Shown here: positions 18,331-26,274 of the stretch, piece by piece | Position numbering within the stretch: position 1 is the first letter of the stretch | Layout of the letters: every line of letters begins with the position of its first letter | Source of the DNA: Paracoccaceae bacterium | GTDB lineage: Bacteria; Pseudomonadota; Alphaproteobacteria; Rhodobacterales; Rhodobacteraceae | Direction: 5' to 3' | NCBI GenBank assembly: GCA_012103375.1 | Contig: WLWX01000001.1 | Location: forward strand, 1,292,501-1,356,500 | Length of the DNA stretch: 64,000 nucleotides | Program-made: the position numbers and the translations under genes | The notes under the pieces: generated by a model | What the model saw: only the letters and a program-made list of their open reading frames with translations | Told to the model about the DNA's origin: nothing | Databases searched by the model: none

Positions 18331-19134
18331 TCACCACAGCTGATCCATGACCGGCAGGGGGATCGCGTCGATCAGGGCGCGGGTGTAATCGCTGTTCGGG
18401 CGGGTGAACAGCGCCGGGGTCGCGGCGTCTTCGACGATCTGGCCGTCGGCCATAACGATGGTGCGATCACACAACCGGCGCACGACGCTCAGGTCGTGGG
18501 AAATGAAGGCCAGGGTCAGACCCAGGTCGCGCACCAGGTCCTCCAGCAGCGACAGGATCACCGCCTGTGAGGAGACGTCGAGGCCGCTTGCAATCTCATC
18601 CGCCAGAATGAACGCGGGGCGTTGGGCGATGGCGCGGGCGATGCCGACGCGCTGGCGCTGGCCACCCGACAACTCGTGCGGGTATCGGCGGGCGAAATTG
18701 CCCGGAAGACCCACCATCTCCAGCGCTTCGGCGGCACGCGTTCGGGCCTCAGCCCGGCCCATCCGCAGGGTCAGCGGCGCGGCGATCAGGCCCAGGATCG
18801 TGTGCCGCGGGTTCAGCGAGCTCAGCGGGTCCTGAAAGATCATCTGCGCCTTCTGGCGGAAGCCTTTCAACGCCTTCTCTGGCGCGTGGGTGATATCTTC
18901 GTCGTCGAAAATCACCGTCCCCCCCGTCGGTTCGATCAGCCGCAGGATCGTCCGGCCCAGCGTCGATTTTCCCGACCCGCTTTCCCCCACGATCCCGACG
19001 ACCGAACCGCGCGGCACGTCAAAGTTCAGCCCCTTCAGAATGTGGATCAGCGGCGCGCGCCCCATGGGCGGTTTCTTCGCCATGTCTGGCAGCGAGACTT
19101 CAAGATTGCGCACGGCGATGAGGGTGTCAGGCAT
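18331..19134 (-). CDS. Peptide/nickel-type ABC transporter ATP-binding protein (DppF-like)
   Basis: 267 residues from ATG 19134 (MPDTLIAVRNLEVSL); the frame stays open further upstream but without homology. Walker A GESGSGKST, Q-loop MIFQDPLSSLNPR, signature LSGGQRQRVGIARAI, Walker B FILADEIASGLDVS, H-switch FISHDLSVV. The sequence ends soon after the ATPase core (PLPVMDQLW) and lacks the extended oligopeptide C-terminus. Last gene of the Dpp-type operon; overlaps the preceding ATPase gene by 8 bases. Confidence 0.88.
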   Translation of the reverse strand: MPDTLIAVRNLEVSLPDMAKKPPMGRAPLIHILKGLNFDVPRGSVVGIVGESGSGKSTLGRTILRLIEPTGGTVIFDDEDITHAPEKALKGFRQKAQMIFQDPLSSLNPRHTILGLIAAPLTLRMGRAEARTRAAEALEMVGLPGNFARRYPHELSGGQRQRVGIARAIAQRPAFILADEIASGLDVSSQAVILSLLEDLVRDLGLTLAFISHDLSVVRRLCDRTIVMADGQIVEDAATPALFTRPNSDYTRALIDAIPLPVMDQLW

Positions 19135-19984
19135 CGCGCGCCTCCGCCTCGGCCCGGGTCGCGGCGATGACCGAGGCTGGCACCGGCTGCAGTGAGGCGC
19201 GCGGGTCGTCATAGCGCGGCGTCGCGTTCAGAAGGGCCTGCGAATAGGGGTGTGCGGGGACCGACAGCAGGGTGCGGATGTCGGTATCTTCGACCACGTG
19301 ACCGGCGAACAGCACGCTGACCCGCTGGCAGACGCGGGCGACGACGCCTAGGTCGTGGGTGACGAATAGCATCGTGGTGTTATGGGCGGCCTGCATGGCG
19401 GCGATCATCTTCAGAATCTGCTTTTGCACGGTGACGTCCAGTGCCGTTGTCGGTTCATCCGCGATGATCAATTTCGGCTCGGCCGCGAAGGCGGCGGCGA
19501 TCAGCACGCGCTGGCGCATATCGCCCGACAACTCATGCGGATAGCTGGTCATCACCCGCACCGGATCGGCGATCTGCACCTCATCCAGCAATTCCAGTGC
19601 GCGGGCACCGGCACGGTCCTGCGTCCAGCCCAGAACGCGGGTCAGCCGGTCGGTGATCTGCCCGCCGATGCGGCGCGCCGGGTTCAGCGCGGTCAGCGGG
19701 TCCTGCGGGATCAGGGCGGTGCGCTGGCCAAGTTCATGGCGGCGGGCCTTGGGGTCCAGCGCGGTCAGATCGGTGTCGCCAAGGGTGATTTGGCCGCCCG
19801 CGATGTTGACCGAACGCGGCAACACATCCAGAATCGCCTTGCCGATCATCGACTTACCGGCCCCGCTTTCCCCGACAAGCCCGTGAACCTGCCCCTGCGC
19901 GACCGCTAGCGAAACGCCGCGCAACAGCCGCTGGCCTGAGGTTTTCAGGCGGACGTCGAGGTCCTGGATCGCAAGGAAACTCAT
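19127..19984 (-). CDS. Peptide/nickel-type ABC transporter ATP-binding protein (DppD-like)
   Basis: 285 residues from ATG 19984 (MSFLAIQDLDVRL). Walker A GESGAGKSM (an unusual M where most have S/T-T), Q-loop LIPQDPLTALNP, Walker B LIIADEPTTALDVT, H-switch FVTHDLGVVARV; the signature region reads LSGDMRQRV in place of LSGGQRQRV. HPYSQALLNATP at the end is the oligopeptide-ATPase C-terminal hallmark. Start overlaps the DppC-like stop by ATGA. Confidence 0.88.
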   Translation of the reverse strand: MSFLAIQDLDVRLKTSGQRLLRGVSLAVAQGQVHGLVGESGAGKSMIGKAILDVLPRSVNIAGGQITLGDTDLTALDPKARRHELGQRTALIPQDPLTALNPARRIGGQITDRLTRVLGWTQDRAGARALELLDEVQIADPVRVMTSYPHELSGDMRQRVLIAAAFAAEPKLIIADEPTTALDVTVQKQILKMIAAMQAAHNTTMLFVTHDLGVVARVCQRVSVLFAGHVVEDTDIRTLLSVPAHPYSQALLNATPRYDDPRASLQPVPASVIAATRAEAEARDA

Positions 19985-20829
19985 CGCAGCACCGGATCGA
20001 AGCGTTCGCGCAGGGCCTCGCCCAATTGGGTGAAGCTTAGCACCGTCAGGAACAGCGCAATCATCGGGAAGACGAGGACCCACCAGGCCTGATGGATGCT
20101 CAGCCGCCCTTCCGAGATCATGCCGCCCCAGGTCGGATCGTCGGTGGAAATCGACAGGTTCACGAAGCTCAGGACCGCCTCGACCACCACGGCGATGCCC
20201 ATTTCCAGGGTCAGGACGGCGATGATCACGGGCAGGACGTTCGGGAACACCTCACGCAGCAGGGTGCGGGCGCGGGAAAACCCGGCGATGCGGGCGCTGT
20301 CGACGTAATCCATCCGCGCCTGTGCCATGGTCTCGGCCCGGACCACGCGGCAGAACCGGGTCCAGTCGATCACGACGATGGCGACGATCACGGAGGTGAG
20401 GCCGGTGCCGATGACGGCGACCAGCAGGATGGCGAACAGAACGGCGGGGAAGCTCATCCAGATATCCACCACCCGGCTGATGATCTGGTCGACCCAGCCG
20501 CGATAATAGCCCGCGATCAGCCCCAGCGTGGTGCCGATGATGCAGGCCCCGAAGCCCGCGACCAGCGCCACGATGGCCGCGATACGGGCACCGTGGATCA
20601 TCCGGGACAACACGTCGCGGCCCAGCGAATCCGTGCCAAGCCAAAAGCCGGATTCAGACCCGCTGGCCCAGAATGGCGGCAGGCGTTCGAACAGCAGGTC
20701 CTGCGCCAGCGGATCCTGCGGGCTGATCACATCGGCGAAAACCGCGCAGGCGAAGAATACCGTCAGCCAGCCGAGCGATAGCCACAGGCGCAACGGCGTG
20801 CGGCGGTGGATGCGGAGCGCCTCAGCCAT
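19981..20829 (-). CDS. Peptide/nickel-type ABC transporter permease (DppC-like)
   Basis: 282 residues, about six membrane segments, with the DppC layout: N-terminal helix, FWLGTDSLGRDVLSRMIHGARIA (the DxxGRDxxSR signature), then the transmembrane core and the EAA loop around YVDSARIAGFSRARTLLREVFPN. Overlaps the DppB-like gene by 8 bases. Confidence 0.9.
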   Translation of the reverse strand: MAEALRIHRRTPLRLWLSLGWLTVFFACAVFADVISPQDPLAQDLLFERLPPFWASGSESGFWLGTDSLGRDVLSRMIHGARIAAIVALVAGFGACIIGTTLGLIAGYYRGWVDQIISRVVDIWMSFPAVLFAILLVAVIGTGLTSVIVAIVVIDWTRFCRVVRAETMAQARMDYVDSARIAGFSRARTLLREVFPNVLPVIIAVLTLEMGIAVVVEAVLSFVNLSISTDDPTWGGMISEGRLSIHQAWWVLVFPMIALFLTVLSFTQLGEALRERFDPVLR

Positions 20830-21829
20830 GGCGCAGCCTTGGGTTCAGCACGGTGTAAAGCGCGTCGACGATCAGGTTGATGGCGACGAAGATCACCGCG
20901 AAGGTCAGCACGATCCCCTGGATCAGCGGTAAATCCCGGTTGATGACCGCATCAATGGCCATGGAGCCGAGGCCGCCATAGCTGAACAACCGCTCCACAA
21001 TCACCGTGCCGCCGATCAGATGGGTCAGCTGCACGCCCGTCAGGGCAAGGGTTGGCAGGGCGGCGTTCCTGAGCGCCTCTCGGAAAATCACCTGGCGTTC
21101 TGAGTATCCCTTGGTGCGCGCCAGCAGGGTGTAGTCCAGCGTCATCACCTCTTTTAGTGAGACTTTCAGGACCTGCGCGATCATCGCGGACAGCGGCAGG
21201 GCAAGCGCCAGCGCGGGCATCCACATATGCGCCAGAAGGTTGGCGGTGAGGTCGAGGCGGAATCGCGCAAGGCTTTCCAGAAGATAGAATTGCGTTGTGA
21301 AGGGCAGGTCCAGTTGCGGAGAGACTCTGCCAGAGATTCCAAACCATTGCAGGACGACCCCGAATAAAAGGATGAGGGCGAGGCCCCAAAGGAAATCAGG
21401 CGTGGACAGCGTCAGCCCGTTCCAGATGTCGATCCCGGTTTCGGTTTTTCGCCCCCGACGGATGGTGCCGAGGATGGCCAGCGCAACGCCGATGAGCACC
21501 GCGAAGATCAGGGCGAGCCCGGCAAGTTCCAACGTCCCCGGCAGGCGGCCGAGGACGAGGGCGAGGACGTCCTGGCGCAGCGAGATTGAGGTGCCGAAAT
21601 CGCCTTGGAGAACGCCCGACAGCCAGATGATGAATTGTTCCGGGATCGACTTGTCGAACCCATAAAGGGCGGTCAGGCGGGCGATGTCATCTTCGGTTGC
21701 GCCGGGGGGCAGCATCATCGCGATGGGGTTGCCGGGGATCAGGCGGATCACCACGAAGACCACCAGTGCGACACCGAACAACGTCACCGCGATAGAGGTC
21801 AGGCGGGACAGGAGGCGCATCAGAAGCAT
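20822..21829 (-). CDS. Peptide/nickel-type ABC transporter permease (DppB-like)
   Basis: 335 residues. The N-terminal helix with VFVVIRLIPGNPIAMMLPPGATEDDIARLTALYGFD is diagnostic for DppB/OppB; the EAA loop is near DYTLLARTKGYSERQVIFREALRNA. Six predicted membrane segments. It lies 310 bases downstream of the binding-protein gene in the direction of transcription; repeat R4 and a stem-loop fill that gap. Confidence 0.9.
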   Translation of the reverse strand: MLLMRLLSRLTSIAVTLFGVALVVFVVIRLIPGNPIAMMLPPGATEDDIARLTALYGFDKSIPEQFIIWLSGVLQGDFGTSISLRQDVLALVLGRLPGTLELAGLALIFAVLIGVALAILGTIRRGRKTETGIDIWNGLTLSTPDFLWGLALILLFGVVLQWFGISGRVSPQLDLPFTTQFYLLESLARFRLDLTANLLAHMWMPALALALPLSAMIAQVLKVSLKEVMTLDYTLLARTKGYSERQVIFREALRNAALPTLALTGVQLTHLIGGTVIVERLFSYGGLGSMAIDAVINRDLPLIQGIVLTFAVIFVAINLIVDALYTVLNPRLRHG

Positions 21830-21909
21830 GGTTTAGCGAAACCCGAGTGACAGCAAAAAACTGCGTAAATTGAACACAAGATTGGCGAGATTTCCCCGTG
21901 CGAGGAATT

Positions 21910-22062
21910 AAGGCGAAGCCGCCGTGCACTCGCCAGCCCGTCCGGGCGTGTTGGCGATGGGTGAGGTTTGCGCTTCCTTCTGATTTGACGGGATTGCCGA
22001 ACCATCCAAGTGCCCCGAACGACTGTCGGTTCGCTAACCCCCGGGCTGGCCAGCGCACGGCT
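21910..22062 (+). repeat. Structured intergenic repeat, copy R4
   Basis: Sits in the 310-base gap 21830-22139, between the binding-protein gene and the dppB-like gene, so it is transcribed (antisense orientation) inside an operon. It aligns end to end with R2: AAGGCGAAGCCGCCG, CGCCAGCCCG..GTTGGCG hairpin (21931-21956), GATGGGTGAGGT, GATTGCCGAACCATCCAA, TGCCCCGAA, CCGGGCTGGCCAGCGC. No gene is seen in the rest of the gap apart from the stem-loop at 22107-22131. Confidence 0.75.
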
Positions 22063-22106
22063 CGCGCTACATTGCCATTTGGTTCTCAGCAAATTTCTAT
22101 GCAGGT

Positions 22107-22131
22107 CCGGCCACCCCGGAAAGGTGGCCGG
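22107..22131 (-). promoter_or_regulatory. 9-bp stem-loop after the binding-protein gene
   Basis: Perfect inverted repeat CCGGCCACC / GGTGGCCGG with a 7-base loop, 9 bases beyond the stop codon of the binding-protein gene. There is no U-tract, so it looks like a processing or mRNA-stabilising hairpin that allows more binding protein than permease, a common arrangement in ABC importers, rather than a strong terminator. Confidence 0.55.
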
Positions 22132-22139
22132 ATCTTGCA

Positions 22140-23669
22140 TTACACGGGCTTCATCAACAGCGGCAGCAACGCACCGGAAACGCTTGGAGTCACAGCAATA
22201 TTCGCGTTGTGCACAACCGGCTGCACATATTGCAGCAGCGGGATGACATAGGCGTTCTCGGCGACCAGCCGGTCCACGGCCTTCCAGCCTTCGATCCGCT
22301 TGGCTTCATCCGCTTCGCCCCACAGGGGGCCGATGGCGTCGATCACGTCCTGACCGTCCCAGACCGAATGTGGTGAGGGGCCGAACATCGCGAATCCAGT
22401 GCTGGTCGTCGGGTCGCCGACCGAGTTGCCCCAGTTATAGAACGCCGCCGGGGCCAGCTGGTCTGCTGCGCGCAGCTCGAAGTGTTTGGCGATCTCGTAA
22501 ACCTCGATCTCGGCTTCGATCCCGACTTTGCGCCACATGCCGACAATGGCCTGGATCATCTCGAAATCCTTCGGCTTGAAGCCGCGCGTGGTCTGGATCG
22601 TGAACTTCACCGGGTTGTCGGTGGAATAGCCCGAGGCGGCCAGCAGTTCGACCGCCTTGTCGGGGTTGTATTCCACTGTGATCGAGGCGTCATAGGCATC
22701 GTATTCCGGGGCCTGCAACGTGTCGATTGGCACGCCGTAACCGCGCAGCAGACGATCCACCAGCAGCTTCTTGTCGATGGAATGCGCCGCTGCCATACGG
22801 ACGTTGGGGTCGGTCATCACCTCGATATCGTTGATGAATATCATGCCGATATCGGACACAGGTGTTGTGACACCTGAAAGGCCGTCCTTGTCCTTCAGGC
22901 GGTCGAATTCCTCATACGGGATTTCCAGCGTCACGTCGCTGTTGCCCGATTCCACCTCGGCAATGCGGCTGGCGGCGTCGGGGACGAACTTGATTGTCAC
23001 GCTCTCAAACGCCGGTTTCTCGCCCCAATAATCGGGGAAGGCTTTCAGCGTCAGGAAGCTGTTTCGTTCAAACTTGTCGACCATATAGGGGCCGGTGCCT
23101 ATGGGGGCGGCTTCGAAACCTTCTGCGCCGACTTCTTCGTAATAGGCCTTCGGCATGACATAGCCGGTCAGGAACGCCATCCACTTGAAGATCGTTGGGT
23201 CGAACCGCAGCACGTCGCCGGTAATCACCTGCCCGTCGATTGAGAAATTGCCGATGGTGGACCAGACGAACTGGATCGGGTTGCCGGTTTCCTCTTTCCC
23301 GGCGCGTTCCAGCGACCAGACCACATCTTCGGGCGTCAGGTCGGCCCCGTTGTGCCATTTCACGCCCTCGCGGACGGTCATCATCACCTTGGTCTTGTCG
23401 TCGTTCCAGCCCCAGTCGGTCAGGATGCCGGGGCCAAAGCTCAGGTCCGGGTTCTGATAGATGAACATGTCGAAGATCGACTGGAACAACCCCTGGATCG
23501 TCGGGTTCACCGCACTTGGCCCGGTGGTCGGGTCAAAGGCGGGCAGGTTGACGTTATAGGCGATGGTCAGGCTGCCGGCATGGCTGGCGGCCAGCACGGA
23601 TTTGGGTATGCCAGCGGCGGCCAGGCCGGCAAGGCTCAGCTGCAGGGTATTGCGTCGTGTCAGGTTCAT
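22140..23669 (-). CDS. Peptide/nickel-type ABC transporter substrate-binding protein (SBP_bac_5)
   Basis: 509 residues from ATG 23669. The start is chosen because MNLTRRNTLQLSLAGLAAAGIPKSVLAASHA is a signal sequence with a twin-arginine-like TRRN; the frame remains open upstream but overlaps the flavoprotein gene. The mature part is a cluster C binding protein: LTIAYNVNLPAFDPTTG, VKWHNGADLTPEDVVWSLERA, IGTGPYMVDKFERNSFLTL, NPDKAVELLAASGY. It delivers substrate to the DppBCDF-like complex. With flavoprotein, cyclase and aromatic neighbours the ligand need not be a peptide. Confidence 0.88.
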   Translation of the reverse strand: MNLTRRNTLQLSLAGLAAAGIPKSVLAASHAGSLTIAYNVNLPAFDPTTGPSAVNPTIQGLFQSIFDMFIYQNPDLSFGPGILTDWGWNDDKTKVMMTVREGVKWHNGADLTPEDVVWSLERAGKEETGNPIQFVWSTIGNFSIDGQVITGDVLRFDPTIFKWMAFLTGYVMPKAYYEEVGAEGFEAAPIGTGPYMVDKFERNSFLTLKAFPDYWGEKPAFESVTIKFVPDAASRIAEVESGNSDVTLEIPYEEFDRLKDKDGLSGVTTPVSDIGMIFINDIEVMTDPNVRMAAAHSIDKKLLVDRLLRGYGVPIDTLQAPEYDAYDASITVEYNPDKAVELLAASGYSTDNPVKFTIQTTRGFKPKDFEMIQAIVGMWRKVGIEAEIEVYEIAKHFELRAADQLAPAAFYNWGNSVGDPTTSTGFAMFGPSPHSVWDGQDVIDAIGPLWGEADEAKRIEGWKAVDRLVAENAYVIPLLQYVQPVVHNANIAVTPSVSGALLPLLMKPV

Positions 23670-23715
23670 TGTGTCGTCTCCCTTTGGGTGGTCGGGCTTT
23701 TGTCGCCCGTTGGTG

Positions 23716-25290
23716 TCAGTGTCGCCCCCGGATGAGGCGTTGTGCAAGCATATATCCCGATCCGGCCCCGGTTCCGGCGCCGGGCCAGGTGGATGCGCCG
23801 ACGTGGAACAGGTTGCCGACGGGTGTGGACCAGTCGGCGTGACCCGGCGGGCCGCGGAACAGAAAGTTCTGGGAAAGGTGGTGGCTGCCGCTGATCTGGT
23901 CGCCCCCGACGAGGTTCGGGTTGTCGGCCTCAAGGTCCAGCGGGCTGACCACATGGCGGGCAATGATCTTGTCACGCGTGCCGGGGGCATAGCGTTCAAG
24001 GATATCCAGCACCCGGTCGGCGTAGGCGTCTTTGACATCGTCCCATTCGATGCCGTCGATCTTTCCTAATGCATCGCCTTCAATATGTGCGGGAACCATG
24101 CGAACTTGCAGCCACAGAATGTGTTTACCATCCGGCGCGCGCGACGGGTCAACCGCCGTGGGCTGGCCACAAACCACGACGGGTTCGGCTGGCAACAACC
24201 CGGCCTTCGCCTGCGCATAGGCGATATCCATCATGCCCAGCGACGGCGCAAGGTGGACATAGGCAAAGCGCTTCAGATCGTCACCCGCAGTCCAGTCCGG
24301 CAGGGCGTCCATCGCCAGATGGATCATCATCGTGCCGGGCGCGTAGCGGAACGCCAATGCCCGGTCGTCGTAGTGATCATCGCCGGTTTCTTCGTCCAGC
24401 AGATGCACCAGCGCCGCCGGGCCGGTGTTGGCGATCACTGCCTTGCGAGCCGTAACGGTTGTGCCATCGGCGAGGCGAATACCGTTTGCGGTACGCCCGG
24501 TGCGCAAGATGTTGGTGACGCGGGCGTTTGTGCGGACCTCGCCATTCTGCGCCTCGATCATCTTGACCAATGCGGTGATCAGCCCACCGGCGCCGCCTTT
24601 GCCCAGAACCATGCCGAAGCTTTGGTTGGCGAAGCTTTCCAGATACGGGAACACAGCGCCGCCAGCCACGTCGGGCGCGAAGTCGAGGTGCATGCCCCAG
24701 GCCGCCATCATTGCCTTCAATTCCGGGCTGCGGAAGTTTTCATCGAGGAAGGCGCGCGGGCTGGAGGTCATGAACCGCGCCAGTTCCACCGTGCCACCGG
24801 TGCCACGCTTCCTCCATAGCTTCCAAAGGTATTTGGCCAGCCGCCCCCTCGTCATCGGCGTGTTGAGCAACCCGCCGATATCCTCCAACTCTCCCATAAA
24901 GCCCGCCGACATCTTGCGCCACGCGGCCGCATCGTGTTCATCGAACGCCGCGATCCGCGCGGCGGTCGTGTCCAGATCATTGGTCACGCCCAGCCAGCGG
25001 CCATCCGGAAATGCGGTGGCGAATGTGTCGGTGGCGGGGGCCAGTTCAAAGCCGTGGCTGGCCAGCGCGGCGCCATGTTCGCTGTGAAACGCGGACCCGG
25101 CGAACAGCGACAAGTTCATCGCGCCCAGATCGTGCTTGAAGCCGGGGGTGGTAACCTCGGCGGTTTTGACCGCCCCGCCGGGAACCGTGCCCCCCTCGAA
25201 CACGCCGACGCGCCGGCCTTGCGCGCCCAGATGCGCCGCGGCGACCAACCCGTTGATGCCCGCGCCGATGACCAGCGCGTCAAAGCTCAT
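23716..25290 (-). CDS. Phytoene-desaturase-like FAD-dependent oxidoreductase, paralog 1
   Basis: 524 residues, length typical of the CrtI/amine-oxidase-like flavoprotein family. N-terminal dinucleotide motif VIGAGINGLVAAAHLGAQGRRVGVFE and GGAVKTAEVTTPGF; C-terminal FAD motif LFHVGASTWPGAGTGAGSGYMLAQ. Conserved internal segment VVVCGQPTAVDPSRAPDGKHILWLQ is shared with the protein at 26274-27851, showing the two are paralogs. First gene of the leftward operon that continues into the Dpp-type importer, so it probably oxidises the imported compound. Carotenoid genes are absent nearby, so a catabolic role is more likely than pigment synthesis. Confidence 0.8.
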   Translation of the reverse strand: MSFDALVIGAGINGLVAAAHLGAQGRRVGVFEGGTVPGGAVKTAEVTTPGFKHDLGAMNLSLFAGSAFHSEHGAALASHGFELAPATDTFATAFPDGRWLGVTNDLDTTAARIAAFDEHDAAAWRKMSAGFMGELEDIGGLLNTPMTRGRLAKYLWKLWRKRGTGGTVELARFMTSSPRAFLDENFRSPELKAMMAAWGMHLDFAPDVAGGAVFPYLESFANQSFGMVLGKGGAGGLITALVKMIEAQNGEVRTNARVTNILRTGRTANGIRLADGTTVTARKAVIANTGPAALVHLLDEETGDDHYDDRALAFRYAPGTMMIHLAMDALPDWTAGDDLKRFAYVHLAPSLGMMDIAYAQAKAGLLPAEPVVVCGQPTAVDPSRAPDGKHILWLQVRMVPAHIEGDALGKIDGIEWDDVKDAYADRVLDILERYAPGTRDKIIARHVVSPLDLEADNPNLVGGDQISGSHHLSQNFLFRGPPGHADWSTPVGNLFHVGASTWPGAGTGAGSGYMLAQRLIRGRH

Positions 25291-25364
25291 GTTCCTGGCT
25301 TTCCGGATTTTCGTGCAAATGCAGACATATTCGCCGCGTTCAAGCCCCTATTTCTGTGCGAAGA

Positions 25365-25393
25365 GTGCAAGATTGTCGTGCAGATAGTTGCAC
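25365..25393. promoter_or_regulatory. GTGCAA/TTGCAC inverted motifs in the divergent promoter region
   Basis: The 192-base region between the divergent flavoprotein and cyclase genes has GTGCAA at 25365-25370 and TTGCAC at 25388-25393, with a tighter GTGCA-N6-TGCAC (25378-25393) inside, and another GTGCAA near 25314. Such paired sites in a divergent promoter suit binding of the MarR-type regulator encoded at 27851. Pattern only; no binding data. Confidence 0.4.
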
Positions 25394-25482
25394 ATGCACA
25401 GGAATGCGTCCACAGTAATAACGGATTTTTCGGACCACTTTGGCGGCGCGCATTCACGGCTCCGCAGATCAGGGAGAAGACA

Positions 25483-26274
25483 ATGTCATCCACAGAAACC
25501 ATGAACGCACTGGGGGCCGCACTGCTGAGCGGTGATGTGAGGGTCGTCGATTGCACCGGGGTCCTTGGCCCCGACACGCCGATCATTCAGTTGCCGCCGG
25601 ATTTTGCCAAACCGACCCCGGATGTCGAGATCCACAAGATCAGCGAATATGACGAGGATGGCCCGTTCTTCGCCTGGAACTGGCTGAAACTGGGCGAGCA
25701 TTCGGGCACCCATTTCGATGCGCCGCACCACTGGATCACCGGCAAGGATTATACGGACGGGTACACCGATACCTTGCCGTTGCAGAATGTGGTCGCGCCG
25801 GTGAACGTGATTGATTGTTCCGCCGAATCCGCAGCCGACGCCGATTTCCTGCTGACCGCCGATCTGGTCAAAGCCTGGGAAGCCGAGCATGGAGAGATCA
25901 AGGCAGGCGAATGGGTCGTGCTGCGGTCCGACTGGTACAAGCGGGCCGGGTCTAAGGAGGACTTCCTGAACGTGGATGAAAACGGCCCGCACTCGCCCGG
26001 GCCGACGGTCGATTGCATCGAATATCTGTTGTCCAAGGGCATCACCGGCTGGGGCAGTGAATGCATCGGGACCGACGCAGGCAAGGCGGGAGAGTTCGAT
26101 CCCCCGTACCCGGCGCACAACATGCTGCACCGGGATAACAAATACGGGCTGGCCAGCCTCGCGAACCTGGACCAACTGCCGCCCAAGGGTGCTGTATTGA
26201 TCGCCGCACCGCTGAAGATCGAGAACGGCACCGGCAGCCCGATCCGGGCGATGGCGCTGGCTCCGAACGGCTGA
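25483..26274 (+). CDS. Cyclase-family metal hydrolase (isatin hydrolase / kynurenine formamidase superfamily)
   Basis: 263 residues from ATG 25483, preceded by AGGGAGAAG. The metal-binding signature GEHSGTHFDAPHHW (about 70-83, HxGTHxDxPxH) defines the Mn/Zn cyclase superfamily (isatin hydrolase, kynurenine formamidase). DCTGVLGPDTPIIQLPPDF at the N-terminus and GSECIGTDAG near 190 are also family features. It is longer than KynB (about 210) and closer in size to isatin hydrolases, which open isatin to isatinate. That would fit indole-type substrates, but formamidase activity cannot be excluded. Confidence 0.78.
   Translation: MSSTETMNALGAALLSGDVRVVDCTGVLGPDTPIIQLPPDFAKPTPDVEIHKISEYDEDGPFFAWNWLKLGEHSGTHFDAPHHWITGKDYTDGYTDTLPLQNVVAPVNVIDCSAESAADADFLLTADLVKAWEAEHGEIKAGEWVVLRSDWYKRAGSKEDFLNVDENGPHSPGPTVDCIEYLLSKGITGWGSECIGTDAGKAGEFDPPYPAHNMLHRDNKYGLASLANLDQLPPKGAVLIAAPLKIENGTGSPIRAMALAPNG

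Noticed and set aside
18106-22062. CRISPR-like array from the repeated blocks
   Set aside because: Copies are long, kilobases apart, in mixed orientation and without spacers or cas genes.
23716-24038. N-terminal extension of the Dpp-type binding protein
   Set aside because: It would overlap the flavoprotein gene and lies before a clear signal peptide; ATG 23669 is the natural start.
24934-25482. N-terminal extension of the cyclase protein
   Set aside because: It overlaps the divergent flavoprotein gene and promoter region; homology and ribosome-binding sequence support ATG 25483.
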